Shown in pieces: positions 10,598 through 20,684 of a stretch of DNA of 64,000 nt. How positions within the stretch are numbered: the first letter of the stretch is position 1; each line of letters opens with the position of its first letter. The stretch is taken from assembly GCA_028140145.1 (NCBI GenBank), contig JAOIOC010000005.1, positions 19,433 through 83,432 on the forward strand, written 5' to 3'. The translations under genes and the position numbers were made by a program. The notes beneath the pieces are model-generated. The model did not search any database, was not told where the DNA came from, and worked only from the letters and a program-made list of their open reading frames with translations. Source of the stretch: SAR86 cluster bacterium. GTDB taxonomy: Bacteria > Pseudomonadota > Gammaproteobacteria > Magnimaribacterales > AG-339-G14.

Positions 10598-11750
10598 TTT
10601 GAGAATATTATTTATCTTCTTTCTACTTTCAATTTCAAATATATCATCCCAGACTTTGATACCAGACCCTCCTGAGGTAAATGCAAAAAGTTATATTTTA
10701 GTTGAGGCTCATACCAATGAAATTATTTCAGAGCAAAATGCAGATCTGCCATCTGGTTTAGCCAGCTTAACAAAAATTATGACAGGTTATGTGGTTGCTG
10801 ATCAAATTGAGAAAGGCTTCATATCAAAAGAAGATCAAGTTTTGATTTCTGAAGTTTGTTGGCGAATGGAGGGCTCAAGAATGTTTATCCAGGAAGGAAA
10901 AAGAGTTTCTGTTGATGATTTACTTAAGGGAATGATTATTCAATCTGGTAATGATGCGAGCTGTGCTTTAGCTGAGCATGTTGCTGGTACCCAAGGGGAT
11001 TTTGCTGTCTTGATGAATGAGTATGCTTTTGAATTGGGTATGCTAGATTCAAATTTTGTAAATCCAACAGGATTACCTGATGTAAACCATTACTCAACCG
11101 CTAGAGATTTAGCAAAATTAAGTATCAGAATGATAAATGATTTTCCAGAGCACTATTCTTTATATAAAGAAAAAGAATTTACTTTTGATGATATAAGACA
11201 ATTGAATAGAAACAGCTTACTCTGGCAAGACGATTCCGTTGATGGGATTAAAACTGGGCATACAAATGACTCAGGTTATTGTCTAGCTGGCTCTGCCATC
11301 AGAGGAGAAACAAGATTTGTAAGCATTGTTTTGAAGAGTGCATCTGAAAAGACAAGAATAAGAGATACTAGACGATTGCTGGACTATGCATTTAGGTTTT
11401 ACCAAACAAAAACAATCGTGAAAGCATACGAGCCATTAACAACCGTCGATGTTTGGGCTGGAATTGATGGAAAAGTCTCGCTGGGTTTAGGATCGGATTT
11501 AAAAATTACTCTGCAAAGGAATAAATTTAAAAATCTTGAATTAGATCTGCCCAGCAGTTTGGGTGTAAGGGCGCCAATATCCAGGGACCAAAAACTCGAT
11601 GAGTTAATTTTGTTATCTAACGGCGAAAGAATTCAGTCTTATGATTTAGTAGCCATAACAGACGTAAAGAAAAAAAGTTTTATTTCAGCATTGTGGGATA
11701 ACTTAATTTTCTCGATTTATAGTTTTTTCATGCAAGATGAAACTACTTAA
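10587..11750 (+). CDS. dacA: D-alanyl-D-alanine carboxypeptidase
   Basis: SLTKIMT (SxxK), SGNDAS (SxN), DGIKTGHT (KTG); signal peptide. Confidence 0.94.
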   Translation: MRFDLRILFIFFLLSISNISSQTLIPDPPEVNAKSYILVEAHTNEIISEQNADLPSGLASLTKIMTGYVVADQIEKGFISKEDQVLISEVCWRMEGSRMFIQEGKRVSVDDLLKGMIIQSGNDASCALAEHVAGTQGDFAVLMNEYAFELGMLDSNFVNPTGLPDVNHYSTARDLAKLSIRMINDFPEHYSLYKEKEFTFDDIRQLNRNSLLWQDDSVDGIKTGHTNDSGYCLAGSAIRGETRFVSIVLKSASEKTRIRDTRRLLDYAFRFYQTKTIVKAYEPLTTVDVWAGIDGKVSLGLGSDLKITLQRNKFKNLELDLPSSLGVRAPISRDQKLDELILLSNGERIQSYDLVAITDVKKKSFISALWDNLIFSIYSFFMQDETT

Positions 11751-12589
11751 TGTCTTTCTCTTCTTTAAATTTTGAGATAAAAGAATCTCATAAACTTTTT
11801 ATATCGCCCTTTGATAGGGGCTTTATATTCGGGGATGCTGTTTATGAAATGATCCTTTGTATAGACGGAAGATGTATCTTTCTCGAAGATCATCTTGCTA
11901 GGCTAAAGCAGAGTCTGGCTTCAATAAAACTAATTCCAGATTTTAAAGAAAAAAACTTAGAGGATGAAATTAATAGAATAGCAAATGTTAATGATGCTCC
12001 TTTTCAAGCAATTTATGTGCAAATTTCCAGAGGAGTTCAATTAATGAGAAATCATCTTCCTGAAAAAAATATAAGTCCTACAGTCTTTATAACGTCTATC
12101 AAAATTAATGATCCATCAGATCGTTATGTAGGAATTTCTGCTTTACTTAAAGATGATGAGAGGTGGTTAAAAACAGATATCAAATCTACATCTTTATTAG
12201 CAAACGTTTTGAGTAAAATTGAAGCTGATTCTGAAGGCCATGACGAAGTAATCTTACATAGAGATGGTTTTTTGAATGAAGGCGCAGTATCAAACTTATT
12301 TCTATTCATAAATGATGATCTTCATACACCATCTCTTGACGCAAACATATTGCCCGGGGTCACAAGGGCAAAACTCATTAATTTAGCTGAAGCTAATAAC
12401 ATCAAAGTTATACAAAGGATTATTCCTTTATCGGAAATTGATAACGCTCAAGAGGTTTTTATGTCTTCAACTACCAAAGGAGTAATTCCTGTAGTAAGAA
12501 TAATAGGCTCTAAGTTTGATACAGATAAACCAGGTGATCTCACATCGAGACTAAGAGAAATATATATAAAAGAAACTTATCAAACATAG
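11750..12589 (+). CDS. dat: D-amino acid aminotransferase (class IV)
   Basis: FDRGFIFGDAVYEMI; YVQISRGVQLMRNH; ILPGVTRAKLI fold IV PLP enzyme next to dacA. Confidence 0.87.
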   Translation: MSFSSLNFEIKESHKLFISPFDRGFIFGDAVYEMILCIDGRCIFLEDHLARLKQSLASIKLIPDFKEKNLEDEINRIANVNDAPFQAIYVQISRGVQLMRNHLPEKNISPTVFITSIKINDPSDRYVGISALLKDDERWLKTDIKSTSLLANVLSKIEADSEGHDEVILHRDGFLNEGAVSNLFLFINDDLHTPSLDANILPGVTRAKLINLAEANNIKVIQRIIPLSEIDNAQEVFMSSTTKGVIPVVRIIGSKFDTDKPGDLTSRLREIYIKETYQT

Positions 12590-13500
12590 GACATTAAGGC
12601 ATTGAAACGAACCTTAATTAACTTTTCATTATTTTCTGATTTAATCAATCTATCTAATCTAGCAATTTCAATTTTAATTTTATTAATAGAATCTTTTGAT
12701 ATTGTTTTAGCCTTATTTTTTAAATCAGATACATAATCAAAAGGCCCTGGCACTTTCATTGTTGGATTGGATTGTAATGCTTCGATAAAAGACAATTCTC
12801 TATTTAAGCTCCAAAGCATTAAAGTTAAAGGTACTTTCTCAATCAGAAGTTGATTAAGAAGTTTATTAAAAAGCTGTGCATTTGAATTGATGAAACTCCT
12901 TGAAAAAGAAAATATATCTTTGCTTGAACTATCGATCAATGAATCTTTGATGGTGATCATTTTTAGATCTTCATTTTTTGATATGAGTTTGAGACATTTT
13001 AGCTCTTGATCTGCAGCTAAGAGATTTCCATTTGTCAGTTCAGTTAAATAATCAGTCATTTGAACATCTAAATTCAAACCTCTTCTTTTAGCTCTGGACT
13101 TAAGCCATGTAGGAAATTGATTTGGATAAATCTTTTCTATGTGTGACGATTTCGTGATGGACGAAATTTTTTTAAACCATGCACTGCCTTTAACTTTGGT
13201 TACGTTCTCAATTGATAAGATAATTGTTTTGGAACTTTCTGCTTGACCTGAGAAGTTCTCTAAATAATTGAGACAGTCTTTCGTAGGAGCAAATCCATTA
13301 ATTCTTATATCTAAAAGCTCTTTATCCTCAAATAAAGATAAACTGTCATTGCTATCAAATTTATCCCAGTTAAACTTTTTGTCCACAAAAAAAATTTTTC
13401 TATTTAGAAACCCTTCTTTTTTTAATTTATTTATCTCGATTAATCTATTTTCTTGAAGCAGAAAGGGCTCGTCACTAATTAAGCAATATATGTTAGCCAT
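12580..13500 (-). CDS. holA: DNA polymerase III subunit delta
   Basis: IYCLISDEPFLLQE; position after lptE and leuS; HolA-like length and C-terminus. Confidence 0.85.
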   Translation of the reverse strand: MANIYCLISDEPFLLQENRLIEINKLKKEGFLNRKIFFVDKKFNWDKFDSNDSLSLFEDKELLDIRINGFAPTKDCLNYLENFSGQAESSKTIILSIENVTKVKGSAWFKKISSITKSSHIEKIYPNQFPTWLKSRAKRRGLNLDVQMTDYLTELTNGNLLAADQELKCLKLISKNEDLKMITIKDSLIDSSSKDIFSFSRSFINSNAQLFNKLLNQLLIEKVPLTLMLWSLNRELSFIEALQSNPTMKVPGPFDYVSDLKNKAKTISKDSINKIKIEIARLDRLIKSENNEKLIKVRFNALMSYV

Positions 13501-13969
13501 TAGAAATTTTTATCAGATTAAACTTAATATCATCTAGAGCTTTATCAAGAAAAGAATTTTTGATTTCTTCTGTAATTTTGTCATTCGAGAGAATATTTGA
13601 AGTATTGTAAGGATAAAGTTCCGAGTCATAGAAACTTTGTAAAATGATTTTGTCATCTAAGATAAATTCATACTCTAAAGAATATTCAATGCTTCCCACG
13701 GCAGGTGTAAGATTTTTATCCGTTGCAGAAAGAAATTTCCCAATTCTTTGTGAAATAATTCTAATTTTTAAATCAACTTGATCTGTTTTAGATAAGTTCA
13801 ATCCAACATATCCCTGATTAGATTTAATATTTTTGACAAGTAATTTATTAAGAGGAGTGCTTTCATAAATCAATAGGGCATCAAGCTTTGATGGATTATT
13901 AGAAACTAAACTATACCCGCAGGAATAAAAAAACAGACATAAAAGGGATAAACAGACATAACGCATCAC
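13493..13969 (-). CDS. lptE: LPS-assembly lipoprotein LptE
   Basis: Signal peptide with FFYSCGYSL lipobox; synteny leuS-lptE-holA. Confidence 0.83.
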   Translation of the reverse strand: MMRYVCLSLLCLFFYSCGYSLVSNNPSKLDALLIYESTPLNKLLVKNIKSNQGYVGLNLSKTDQVDLKIRIISQRIGKFLSATDKNLTPAVGSIEYSLEYEFILDDKIILQSFYDSELYPYNTSNILSNDKITEEIKNSFLDKALDDIKFNLIKISNG

Positions 13970-16350
13970 ACAACAAAGTTTATCAATTTACCTTTAACAA
14001 ATATTATTTTTTTTACTTCTTTCCCTTCTAAATGCTTTGCAACATTTTCAATTTTCATCGACATAGATTTGACGTCATCTTCACCTGCTTCAATATCAAT
14101 GATTAACTTGCCTCTGGATTTCCCATTAACTTGAACAATGAAATCAACTTCATTAGATTCTAAGAAATTTTCATTTGGAACTGGCCAACTTTCATTGTAA
14201 AGAAAATGACCTCCAGCATCCTTCCACAGTTGTTCTGTAACATGAGGAATGATTGGATTGAGAAGACTTATAGCAACCCTTAAAGTTTCATTAACTAATG
14301 TTTTTTGATCTTCAGAAGAATTATCATCAAGGAATTTATCAGGTATTGCATTTATCATTTCCATGACTGAAGAAATTGCGGTGTTGAAAGAAAATCTTCT
14401 TGAGAAATCATCATTAACTTTTTTGATGGTCTGATTCACTTTGATGTAAAGTTTTTCCATTTCAGAATCTTCAGAGTTATGTTCATAGCGCCCAACAGTT
14501 GAAAAATGTTTTTGGGACATTGTCCAAAGTTTATTGATAAATTTAAACGAGCCTTTAATGCCACTATCGGACCACTCCAAAGACTGTTCAGGAGGGGCTG
14601 CAAACATCATAAACAATCTCAAAGAGTCAGCACCGTATTCTTCAATTAAATCATCTGGGTTCACTACATTACCTTTTGACTTAGACATTTTTGCGCCATC
14701 CATAAGAACCATTCCCTGACAGAGAAGATTCGTAAACGGCTCCCTTGTATCCAAATATCCTAATTCATTAAGAACTTTGCAGAAAAACCTAGAGTAGAGC
14801 AGATGAAGTATTGCATGTTCAATTCCTCCTATGTACTGATCGACCGGTAACCAATAATTTGCTTCATCATCTAAAATATCTTTATCTGATTTAAAAGATG
14901 CATACCTTGCGTAATACCAAGAGGATTCAAAAAAAGTATCAAGCGTATCTTTTTCTTTAACGTATTTTTTTCCATTTCTCTCTATTGACTCTGCCTTTAG
15001 CTCATCATCGGATAGATCTGAAAAAGGAATAGCATCGTTGTCATCTTCATTCTCAGAAATCATCATCGGAATAGGAGCGCCCCAAGATCTCTGCCTGGAA
15101 ACACCCCAATTTCTGAGCCTGAAATTTTCTTCAAATCTTCCAAAATTATTTTGCTCAGCAAATTTTTGTATTTTTATGAATGCATCTTCAAAACTTAAAC
15201 CATCGAATTGACCCGAATTAATCAATTTCCCTTTATCTGTAGATGCTTGATCAGAATCTTCGTTCTCGGAAGAAATTACCCTAAGGATAGGAAGTGAATA
15301 TTTTGTGGCAAATTCAAAATCTCTTTGATCGTGACCAGGTACACCCATCAATGCGCCTGATCCATAATCTGAAAGCACGAAGTTTGCTACCCAAATGGGT
15401 ATCTTTTCTTTTGTGACTGGGTGATAGGCAAATTCGTTAAGAAAAAAACCTTTTTTTTCTTGTAGCGCCTGATCTTTTTCTGCGCTTTTAACTTTACTCA
15501 TTTCTTCTATCCAGATCTGTAAATCTTTATTCTCAGATAGTTTTCTCTTCGTGATTTCATGTGCTGATGAAAGTGCAATAAAGCTGACACCCATGATGGT
15601 GTCAGGCCTTGTAGTAAAAACTTCAATTGGCTTATCTATCACTGAGTTTTCAAATTGGAATATCATTCCCTTTGATTTACCAATCCAATTCTCTTGCATT
15701 AGCTTTACTTGTTCAGGCCAGCCAGAAAGATTCCTTAATTCTGAAAGAAGTTCATCAGCATAGTCAGTTATCTTTAGAGACCACTGATTAAGGAATTTTT
15801 TTTCTACCGGAGCCCCAGATCTCCAGCCTCGACCATCGATGACTTGTTCGTTTGCTAAAACTGTTTTATCAACTGGATCCCAATTTACTTCAGCTTTTTC
15901 TCTAATAACCAAACCCTTTTCAAACATTTTACAAAACAGATCTTGCTCCCATTTATAATAGCTCTCATCACAAGTAGAAAATTCTCTTCGCCAGTCATAG
16001 GCAAATCCTAATTGTTTAAGCTGACTTCTCATTGTTTCTATATTCTGATAGGTCCAGTCTTTTGGAGAAACTTTGTTTTCTATTGCTGCGTTTTCTGCCG
16101 GCAACCCAAAAGCATCCCAACCCATTGGTTGCATGACGCATTTTCCTAATCTGATATTGAATCTAGAAATTAAATCACCAATCGTATAATTTCTAACGTG
16201 ACCCATATGGATTTTTCCAGACGGGTAGGGCAGCATGCTTAAGCAGTAAAATTTATCTTTATCAGTATCGGGGTCTACCTCGAAAGCATTATTTGAATCC
16301 CAGTAATCTTGAATAGATTGATCAATGACTTTTGGATCATACTCTTTCAT
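13966..16350 (-). CDS. leuS: Leucyl-tRNA synthetase
   Basis: LPYPSGKIHMGHVRNYTIGD, KMSKSKGN, WGAPIPM. Confidence 0.97.
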   Translation of the reverse strand: MKEYDPKVIDQSIQDYWDSNNAFEVDPDTDKDKFYCLSMLPYPSGKIHMGHVRNYTIGDLISRFNIRLGKCVMQPMGWDAFGLPAENAAIENKVSPKDWTYQNIETMRSQLKQLGFAYDWRREFSTCDESYYKWEQDLFCKMFEKGLVIREKAEVNWDPVDKTVLANEQVIDGRGWRSGAPVEKKFLNQWSLKITDYADELLSELRNLSGWPEQVKLMQENWIGKSKGMIFQFENSVIDKPIEVFTTRPDTIMGVSFIALSSAHEITKRKLSENKDLQIWIEEMSKVKSAEKDQALQEKKGFFLNEFAYHPVTKEKIPIWVANFVLSDYGSGALMGVPGHDQRDFEFATKYSLPILRVISSENEDSDQASTDKGKLINSGQFDGLSFEDAFIKIQKFAEQNNFGRFEENFRLRNWGVSRQRSWGAPIPMMISENEDDNDAIPFSDLSDDELKAESIERNGKKYVKEKDTLDTFFESSWYYARYASFKSDKDILDDEANYWLPVDQYIGGIEHAILHLLYSRFFCKVLNELGYLDTREPFTNLLCQGMVLMDGAKMSKSKGNVVNPDDLIEEYGADSLRLFMMFAAPPEQSLEWSDSGIKGSFKFINKLWTMSQKHFSTVGRYEHNSEDSEMEKLYIKVNQTIKKVNDDFSRRFSFNTAISSVMEMINAIPDKFLDDNSSEDQKTLVNETLRVAISLLNPIIPHVTEQLWKDAGGHFLYNESWPVPNENFLESNEVDFIVQVNGKSRGKLIIDIEAGEDDVKSMSMKIENVAKHLEGKEVKKIIFVKGKLINFVV

Positions 16351-16358
16351 AAAAATAT

Positions 16359-17696
16359 TTACTTTATGTTAAGAATATCTCTTAAGTAATTTATTGAGAT
16401 TTTTTCTTCAACAAAGTTTGGCTCAATAAGAATTCTTTGATGAAGAGGAGCATTTGTATTTATTCCCTCTATATAAGTTTCTTCGAGCGCTACTCGCATC
16501 TTTCTTATTGCAGAAATTCTATCGCTTGAATGCGCACATATCTTCGCTATCAAAGCATCATAATATTGGGGAACTGTATAACCAGAATAGAGATGAGAAT
16601 CGGTCCTAATCCTAAATCCGCCTGGAGGATGGAATTCAGTTACCTTGCCAGGAGATGGAATGAAAGTTTCGTGATGTTCAGCATTTATCCTGCATTCGAT
16701 TGCATGACCGCGGCAGTTAATATCTTCTTGAGACAAAGGAATTTCCTGACCTGCTGCAATCATAATTTGTAGTTTTACAAGATCAATCCCAGTTATCATT
16801 TCTGTGATTGTGTGTTCTACCTGCAATCTTGTATTCATTTCAATAAAGTAAAAATTTCCATCCTCATAAAGAAACTCAAAAGTACCTAAACCTTTATAAT
16901 TAATCTTTTTGCAGGTGTTCACTGCTATCTTTCTTATTTCATCTAATTTTTCTTGAGGAATATCAAAAGCAGGAGCTTCTTCAATGATTTTTTGATTTCT
17001 TCTTTGGATTGAGCAGTCTCTTTCAAAAAAATGAACAACATTACCGTGATCATCAGCGGCTACTTGTATCTCTACGTGCCTTGGAGTTTGGAGATATTTC
17101 TCTATATAAACTTCGTCACTTCCAAAGCTATTTAAGGCTTCAATTTGAGTGAGACTTAGTTTTGACAAAAATTCTTCTTTTTTCTCACAGATTTGTATTC
17201 CTTTACCTCCGCCTCCTGCAGCAGCTTTTATTATTACTGGATAGCCAATTTCATCAGCCATCTTCAATGCTTCTTCCTCCGAGTTAATTCTTCCTGTACC
17301 CGGGACGGGCTGCATTCCAGCTGATAAAACTGCTTCTTTGGCAGTGATTTTATTTCCCATCACTTTTATGGTTTCTGAATCTGGCCCTATGAATTTGTAT
17401 CCGCTAGATGTTACTTGTTGAGCAAAATGATCGTTTTCTGAGAGAAAACCTACGCCCGGATGAATAGCATCAATCCCTGTCAGTTCTGATGCGCTTATAA
17501 TAGCAGCGACGTTGAGATAACTTTTTGCTGATTCTGCAGGTCCGATACAAATGGATTCATCCGCCATCTTTACATGTTTTAAATCTTTATCTGCTGACGA
17601 ATAAACAGCAACAGTCTTTATATCAAGTTCTTCACATGCTCTTAAGATTCTTAAGGCGATTTCTCCTCTATTAGCTATAAGGATTTTTTTAAACAT
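16359..17696 (-). CDS. accC: Acetyl-CoA carboxylase, biotin carboxylase subunit
   Basis: MFKKILIANRGEIALRILRACEEL; KAAAGGGGKGIQ; FIEMNTRLQVEHTITE. Confidence 0.97.
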   Translation of the reverse strand: MFKKILIANRGEIALRILRACEELDIKTVAVYSSADKDLKHVKMADESICIGPAESAKSYLNVAAIISASELTGIDAIHPGVGFLSENDHFAQQVTSSGYKFIGPDSETIKVMGNKITAKEAVLSAGMQPVPGTGRINSEEEALKMADEIGYPVIIKAAAGGGGKGIQICEKKEEFLSKLSLTQIEALNSFGSDEVYIEKYLQTPRHVEIQVAADDHGNVVHFFERDCSIQRRNQKIIEEAPAFDIPQEKLDEIRKIAVNTCKKINYKGLGTFEFLYEDGNFYFIEMNTRLQVEHTITEMITGIDLVKLQIMIAAGQEIPLSQEDINCRGHAIECRINAEHHETFIPSPGKVTEFHPPGGFRIRTDSHLYSGYTVPQYYDALIAKICAHSSDRISAIRKMRVALEETYIEGINTNAPLHQRILIEPNFVEEKISINYLRDILNIK

Positions 17697-17702
17697 TGGA
17701 CT

Positions 17703-18188
17703 TCAAGAAATAACAAATAAGGTTTGATCGAACTCAACAGGCTCAGCATTCTCAACTAAGATTTGTTTTACTGTTCCGGAAAACTCTGACTTTACCTCAT
17801 TCATCATTTTCATGGCTTCAATTATGCAAAGTACATCACCTTCATTAATCTGATCACCAACTTTTACAAAAGGTTCTGACTCTGGATTTGGAGCAGAATA
17901 AAAAGTTCCTACCATTGGAGAATTCATTTTATTTCCACTTTCAAGTACATCTGATGTTTGGCTTATTTCTTGTGTAACTGTTGCTTCAGATGAAGGTGCC
18001 GATGGCATAGCAATCGGAGACTGTTGAGTAGGTTCTGAAATAATAGCAGGAGTTGAAGAAATAAAATTACCTGGAATAGGATTACTTTTTACAAGTTTTA
18101 CAGCTTCTTCACCTTCTTTAATTTCTATTTCATTGAGATTAGATTCCTCTAACATTTCAATTAATTTTTTTACTTTACGAATATCCAT
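17703..18188 (-). CDS. accB: Acetyl-CoA carboxylase biotin carboxyl carrier protein
   Basis: [13 protein letters not shown] biotinylation motif; upstream of accC. Confidence 0.96.
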   Translation of the reverse strand: MDIRKVKKLIEMLEESNLNEIEIKEGEEAVKLVKSNPIPGNFISSTPAIISEPTQQSPIAMPSAPSSEATVTQEISQTSDVLESGNKMNSPMVGTFYSAPNPESEPFVKVGDQINEGDVLCIIEAMKMMNEVKSEFSGTVKQILVENAEPVEFDQTLFVIS

Positions 18189-18634
18189 TAATCCTCCCTT
18201 AGTAGATAATTTTTTGCTGCTTGAAAGGCCATTAAATAACTTTGCTTTCCAAATCCTGAAACCACTCCCAAAGAAATGTCTGAAAAATATGACTTTTCTC
18301 TGAATTCTTCTCTGCCATAAATGTTAGATAAATGTATTTCAATCAAAGGAATATTTACACCAAGTATCGCATCCCTCAAAGATATGCTTGAGTGGGTGAA
18401 GGCGCCTGGATTGAATAGAATAATTTTTACTCCATTAGATTTAGCATTATGAATCTTGTCAACTAACTCATGCTCAGCATTACTTTGAAAGCATTCGGTA
18501 TCAATATTGTTCTCTTTGCCTAGCTTTTCTATTGTTTTTTCAATATCTTCAAGAGAAAAATCTCCGTAAATATCTGGCTCTCTTTCACCTAAAAGATTCA
18601 AATTTGGCCCATTTAAAAGCAAGATCGAAGACAT
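18188..18634 (-). CDS. aroQ: Type II 3-dehydroquinate dehydratase
   Basis: [50 protein letters not shown]. Confidence 0.95.
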   Translation of the reverse strand: MSSILLLNGPNLNLLGEREPDIYGDFSLEDIEKTIEKLGKENNIDTECFQSNAEHELVDKIHNAKSNGVKIILFNPGAFTHSSISLRDAILGVNIPLIEIHLSNIYGREEFREKSYFSDISLGVVSGFGKQSYLMAFQAAKNYLLRED

Positions 18635-18644
18635 TGAGCGAATT

Positions 18645-19085
18645 TTAAAGTATTTTTTTAGAAATTAAACGATTTTCTTTGAATAATAGATCTATTTTGT
18701 TATTTTTTTCTGGATAGCAATATTTTCCTTGATAGCATCCCAAATAGTTTAATTTGAATGACAAGATGCCGTCCTTTAGATTTGGGAGATTAAAGAAAAT
18801 ATTATTAATGAAGACTTCAGACTCTCCAAAAAACTCATCTTTTAAAACTAATGACTCTGTTTCTACCTTTAAATTTTTATTTTCCGGAGAGACTGTGAAG
18901 TTTAGCTTATCGGAATAAACGTAAACATTTTGATGTAATTCCAAATCTATCAAAACATGATCATCAAAAGAATTTATAGTGATAGTATATGCCTCCTCAG
19001 GAGATACGAATTGATCACTCGTTTCAATAAACAAGAAACTATTGCTTGAAAAGATAGCTGAAACAAAAAGTAAAAATAAATTCAT
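18645..19085 (-). CDS. Stand-alone DsbD N-terminal (alpha) domain protein; start at 19085, not 19235 as in track
   Basis: [19 protein letters not shown] signal peptide; YLGCYQGKYCYPE (C-x5-C) as in DsbD alpha domain; located where dsbD precedes aroQ-accB-accC. Confidence 0.75.
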   Translation of the reverse strand: MNLFLLFVSAIFSSNSFLFIETSDQFVSPEEAYTITINSFDDHVLIDLELHQNVYVYSDKLNFTVSPENKNLKVETESLVLKDEFFGESEVFINNIFFNLPNLKDGILSFKLNYLGCYQGKYCYPEKNNKIDLLFKENRLISKKIL

Positions 19086-20679
19086 GAATAATTTTGGTGA
19101 ACCAATTTTGAAAGTTAACAACCTTAATGTTGAATTTGCAAATGAATTTTCAACTTTTAAGGCTGTAAATAATTTAAATTTCAACCTCTCTGAAAAAGAG
19201 ACTTTAGCCGTTGTGGGAGAAAGTGGATCAGGCAAATCAGTTACAGCTTTATCTATAATGCAATTACTTCCTTATCCAATTGCATTTCACAGCAAAGATA
19301 GTTCCATAAACTTTCAAGGTACAGAACTTATAAATCTTCCTAAAAAAGAACTTGAGAATATCAGAGGTAAAAGAATATCAATGATATTCCAGGAGCCAAT
19401 GACTTCATTGAATCCCTTCATAAAGGTAGGTAAGCAAATTATGGAGTCTATTCAAGTCCATAATAAGAAATCTAATAAAGAGGCACAAGAAAAAGCCATA
19501 GACCTATTAAGGAAAGTTGAAATACCAAACCCAGAGCAAAAATTTTCTTCATTTCCTCATCAGCTCTCTGGAGGACAAAGACAAAGGGTGATGATCGCAA
19601 TGGCATTGTCAAACAATCCTGAAATATTGATTGCAGACGAACCAACAACAGCCTTGGATGTGACTGTCGAAAAAGAACTCTTAATTCTTTTAAATAAATT
19701 AAAAGAAGAGGAAAACCTCAGCATAATATTCATTACGCATGATTTAAATGTTGTCAAAAGATTCGCAGATAAGGTTCTAGTGATGAATCAGGGTAATGTG
19801 ATCGAAAGAGGAACTACTGAAGAAATTTTTTCATATCCAAAAGATTCTTATACAAAAAGGCTGATAGAGTCCATTCCTGAGCCTAAAGATATTAAAAGTG
19901 TTTCAGATTCCAGAATTCTAGAATGCGAAAAATTAAATGTAAGCTACCAAGTAAGAGAAGCTTCTCTTTTCCAAAAGGAAGAAAGATTTGATGCAGTCAA
20001 AGAAGTCTCATTCTCTTTATCAGCTAATTCAACTCTTGGAATTGTTGGAGAATCAGGATCAGGAAAATCTACTATTCTAAAAGCAATTCTTGGCATAGAA
20101 GAGTATTCAGGAAAAATTATCTTTGAAAATGAAATATTAAAGAAAGATAAGCTAACTGATTTGAGGAAGAAGTGTCAGGTTGTCTTTCAAGATCCCTTTA
20201 GTTCTCTCTCTCCCAGAATGAGGGTGGAAGAGATCATCAAAGAGGGTTTGGATATTCATTTTAAGCAATTGAGCAAACAAGAAAAAAAACAACGCATCAT
20301 GGAATCAATAAATGACGTTCATTTGGATCCATCATGCCTTGAAAAGTTTCCACATGAATTTTCTGGAGGCCAAAGACAGAGAATTGCAATAGCAAGGGCA
20401 TTGATTACAAATCCTAAATTGATCTTGCTCGATGAGCCAACTTCAGCATTAGATGTTTCAATTCAAAAGGAGATACTTTTGCTCTTGAAGGATTTGCAAA
20501 ATTCCAAAAATATAAGCTATGTTCTGATTAGTCATGATTTAAGAGTAATCAGATCAATGTCAGATAGAGTTTTAGTCATGAAAAAGGGCACAATAGTTGA
20601 ATCTGGTCCAACTGATCAGATATTTGATACACCTCAAGATGAATATACAATCAATCTTATAAATGCTGCTTATAATTAA
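19084..20679 (+). CDS. ABC transporter, fused dual ATP-binding protein (YejF/DppDF-like peptide type)
   Basis: Two Walker A (GESGSGKS) and two signature sequences ([16 protein letters not shown]). Start trimmed from 19042 to 19084 ([18 protein letters not shown]). Confidence 0.88.
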   Translation: MNNFGEPILKVNNLNVEFANEFSTFKAVNNLNFNLSEKETLAVVGESGSGKSVTALSIMQLLPYPIAFHSKDSSINFQGTELINLPKKELENIRGKRISMIFQEPMTSLNPFIKVGKQIMESIQVHNKKSNKEAQEKAIDLLRKVEIPNPEQKFSSFPHQLSGGQRQRVMIAMALSNNPEILIADEPTTALDVTVEKELLILLNKLKEEENLSIIFITHDLNVVKRFADKVLVMNQGNVIERGTTEEIFSYPKDSYTKRLIESIPEPKDIKSVSDSRILECEKLNVSYQVREASLFQKEERFDAVKEVSFSLSANSTLGIVGESGSGKSTILKAILGIEEYSGKIIFENEILKKDKLTDLRKKCQVVFQDPFSSLSPRMRVEEIIKEGLDIHFKQLSKQEKKQRIMESINDVHLDPSCLEKFPHEFSGGQRQRIAIARALITNPKLILLDEPTSALDVSIQKEILLLLKDLQNSKNISYVLISHDLRVIRSMSDRVLVMKKGTIVESGPTDQIFDTPQDEYTINLINAAYN

Positions 20680-20684
20680 AATTA

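Noticed and set aside
19042-19083. Upstream extension of the ABC ATPase (MLEKIAETKSKNKF)
   Set aside because: Antisense to the DsbD-like signal peptide; ABC homology starts after MNNFGEP.
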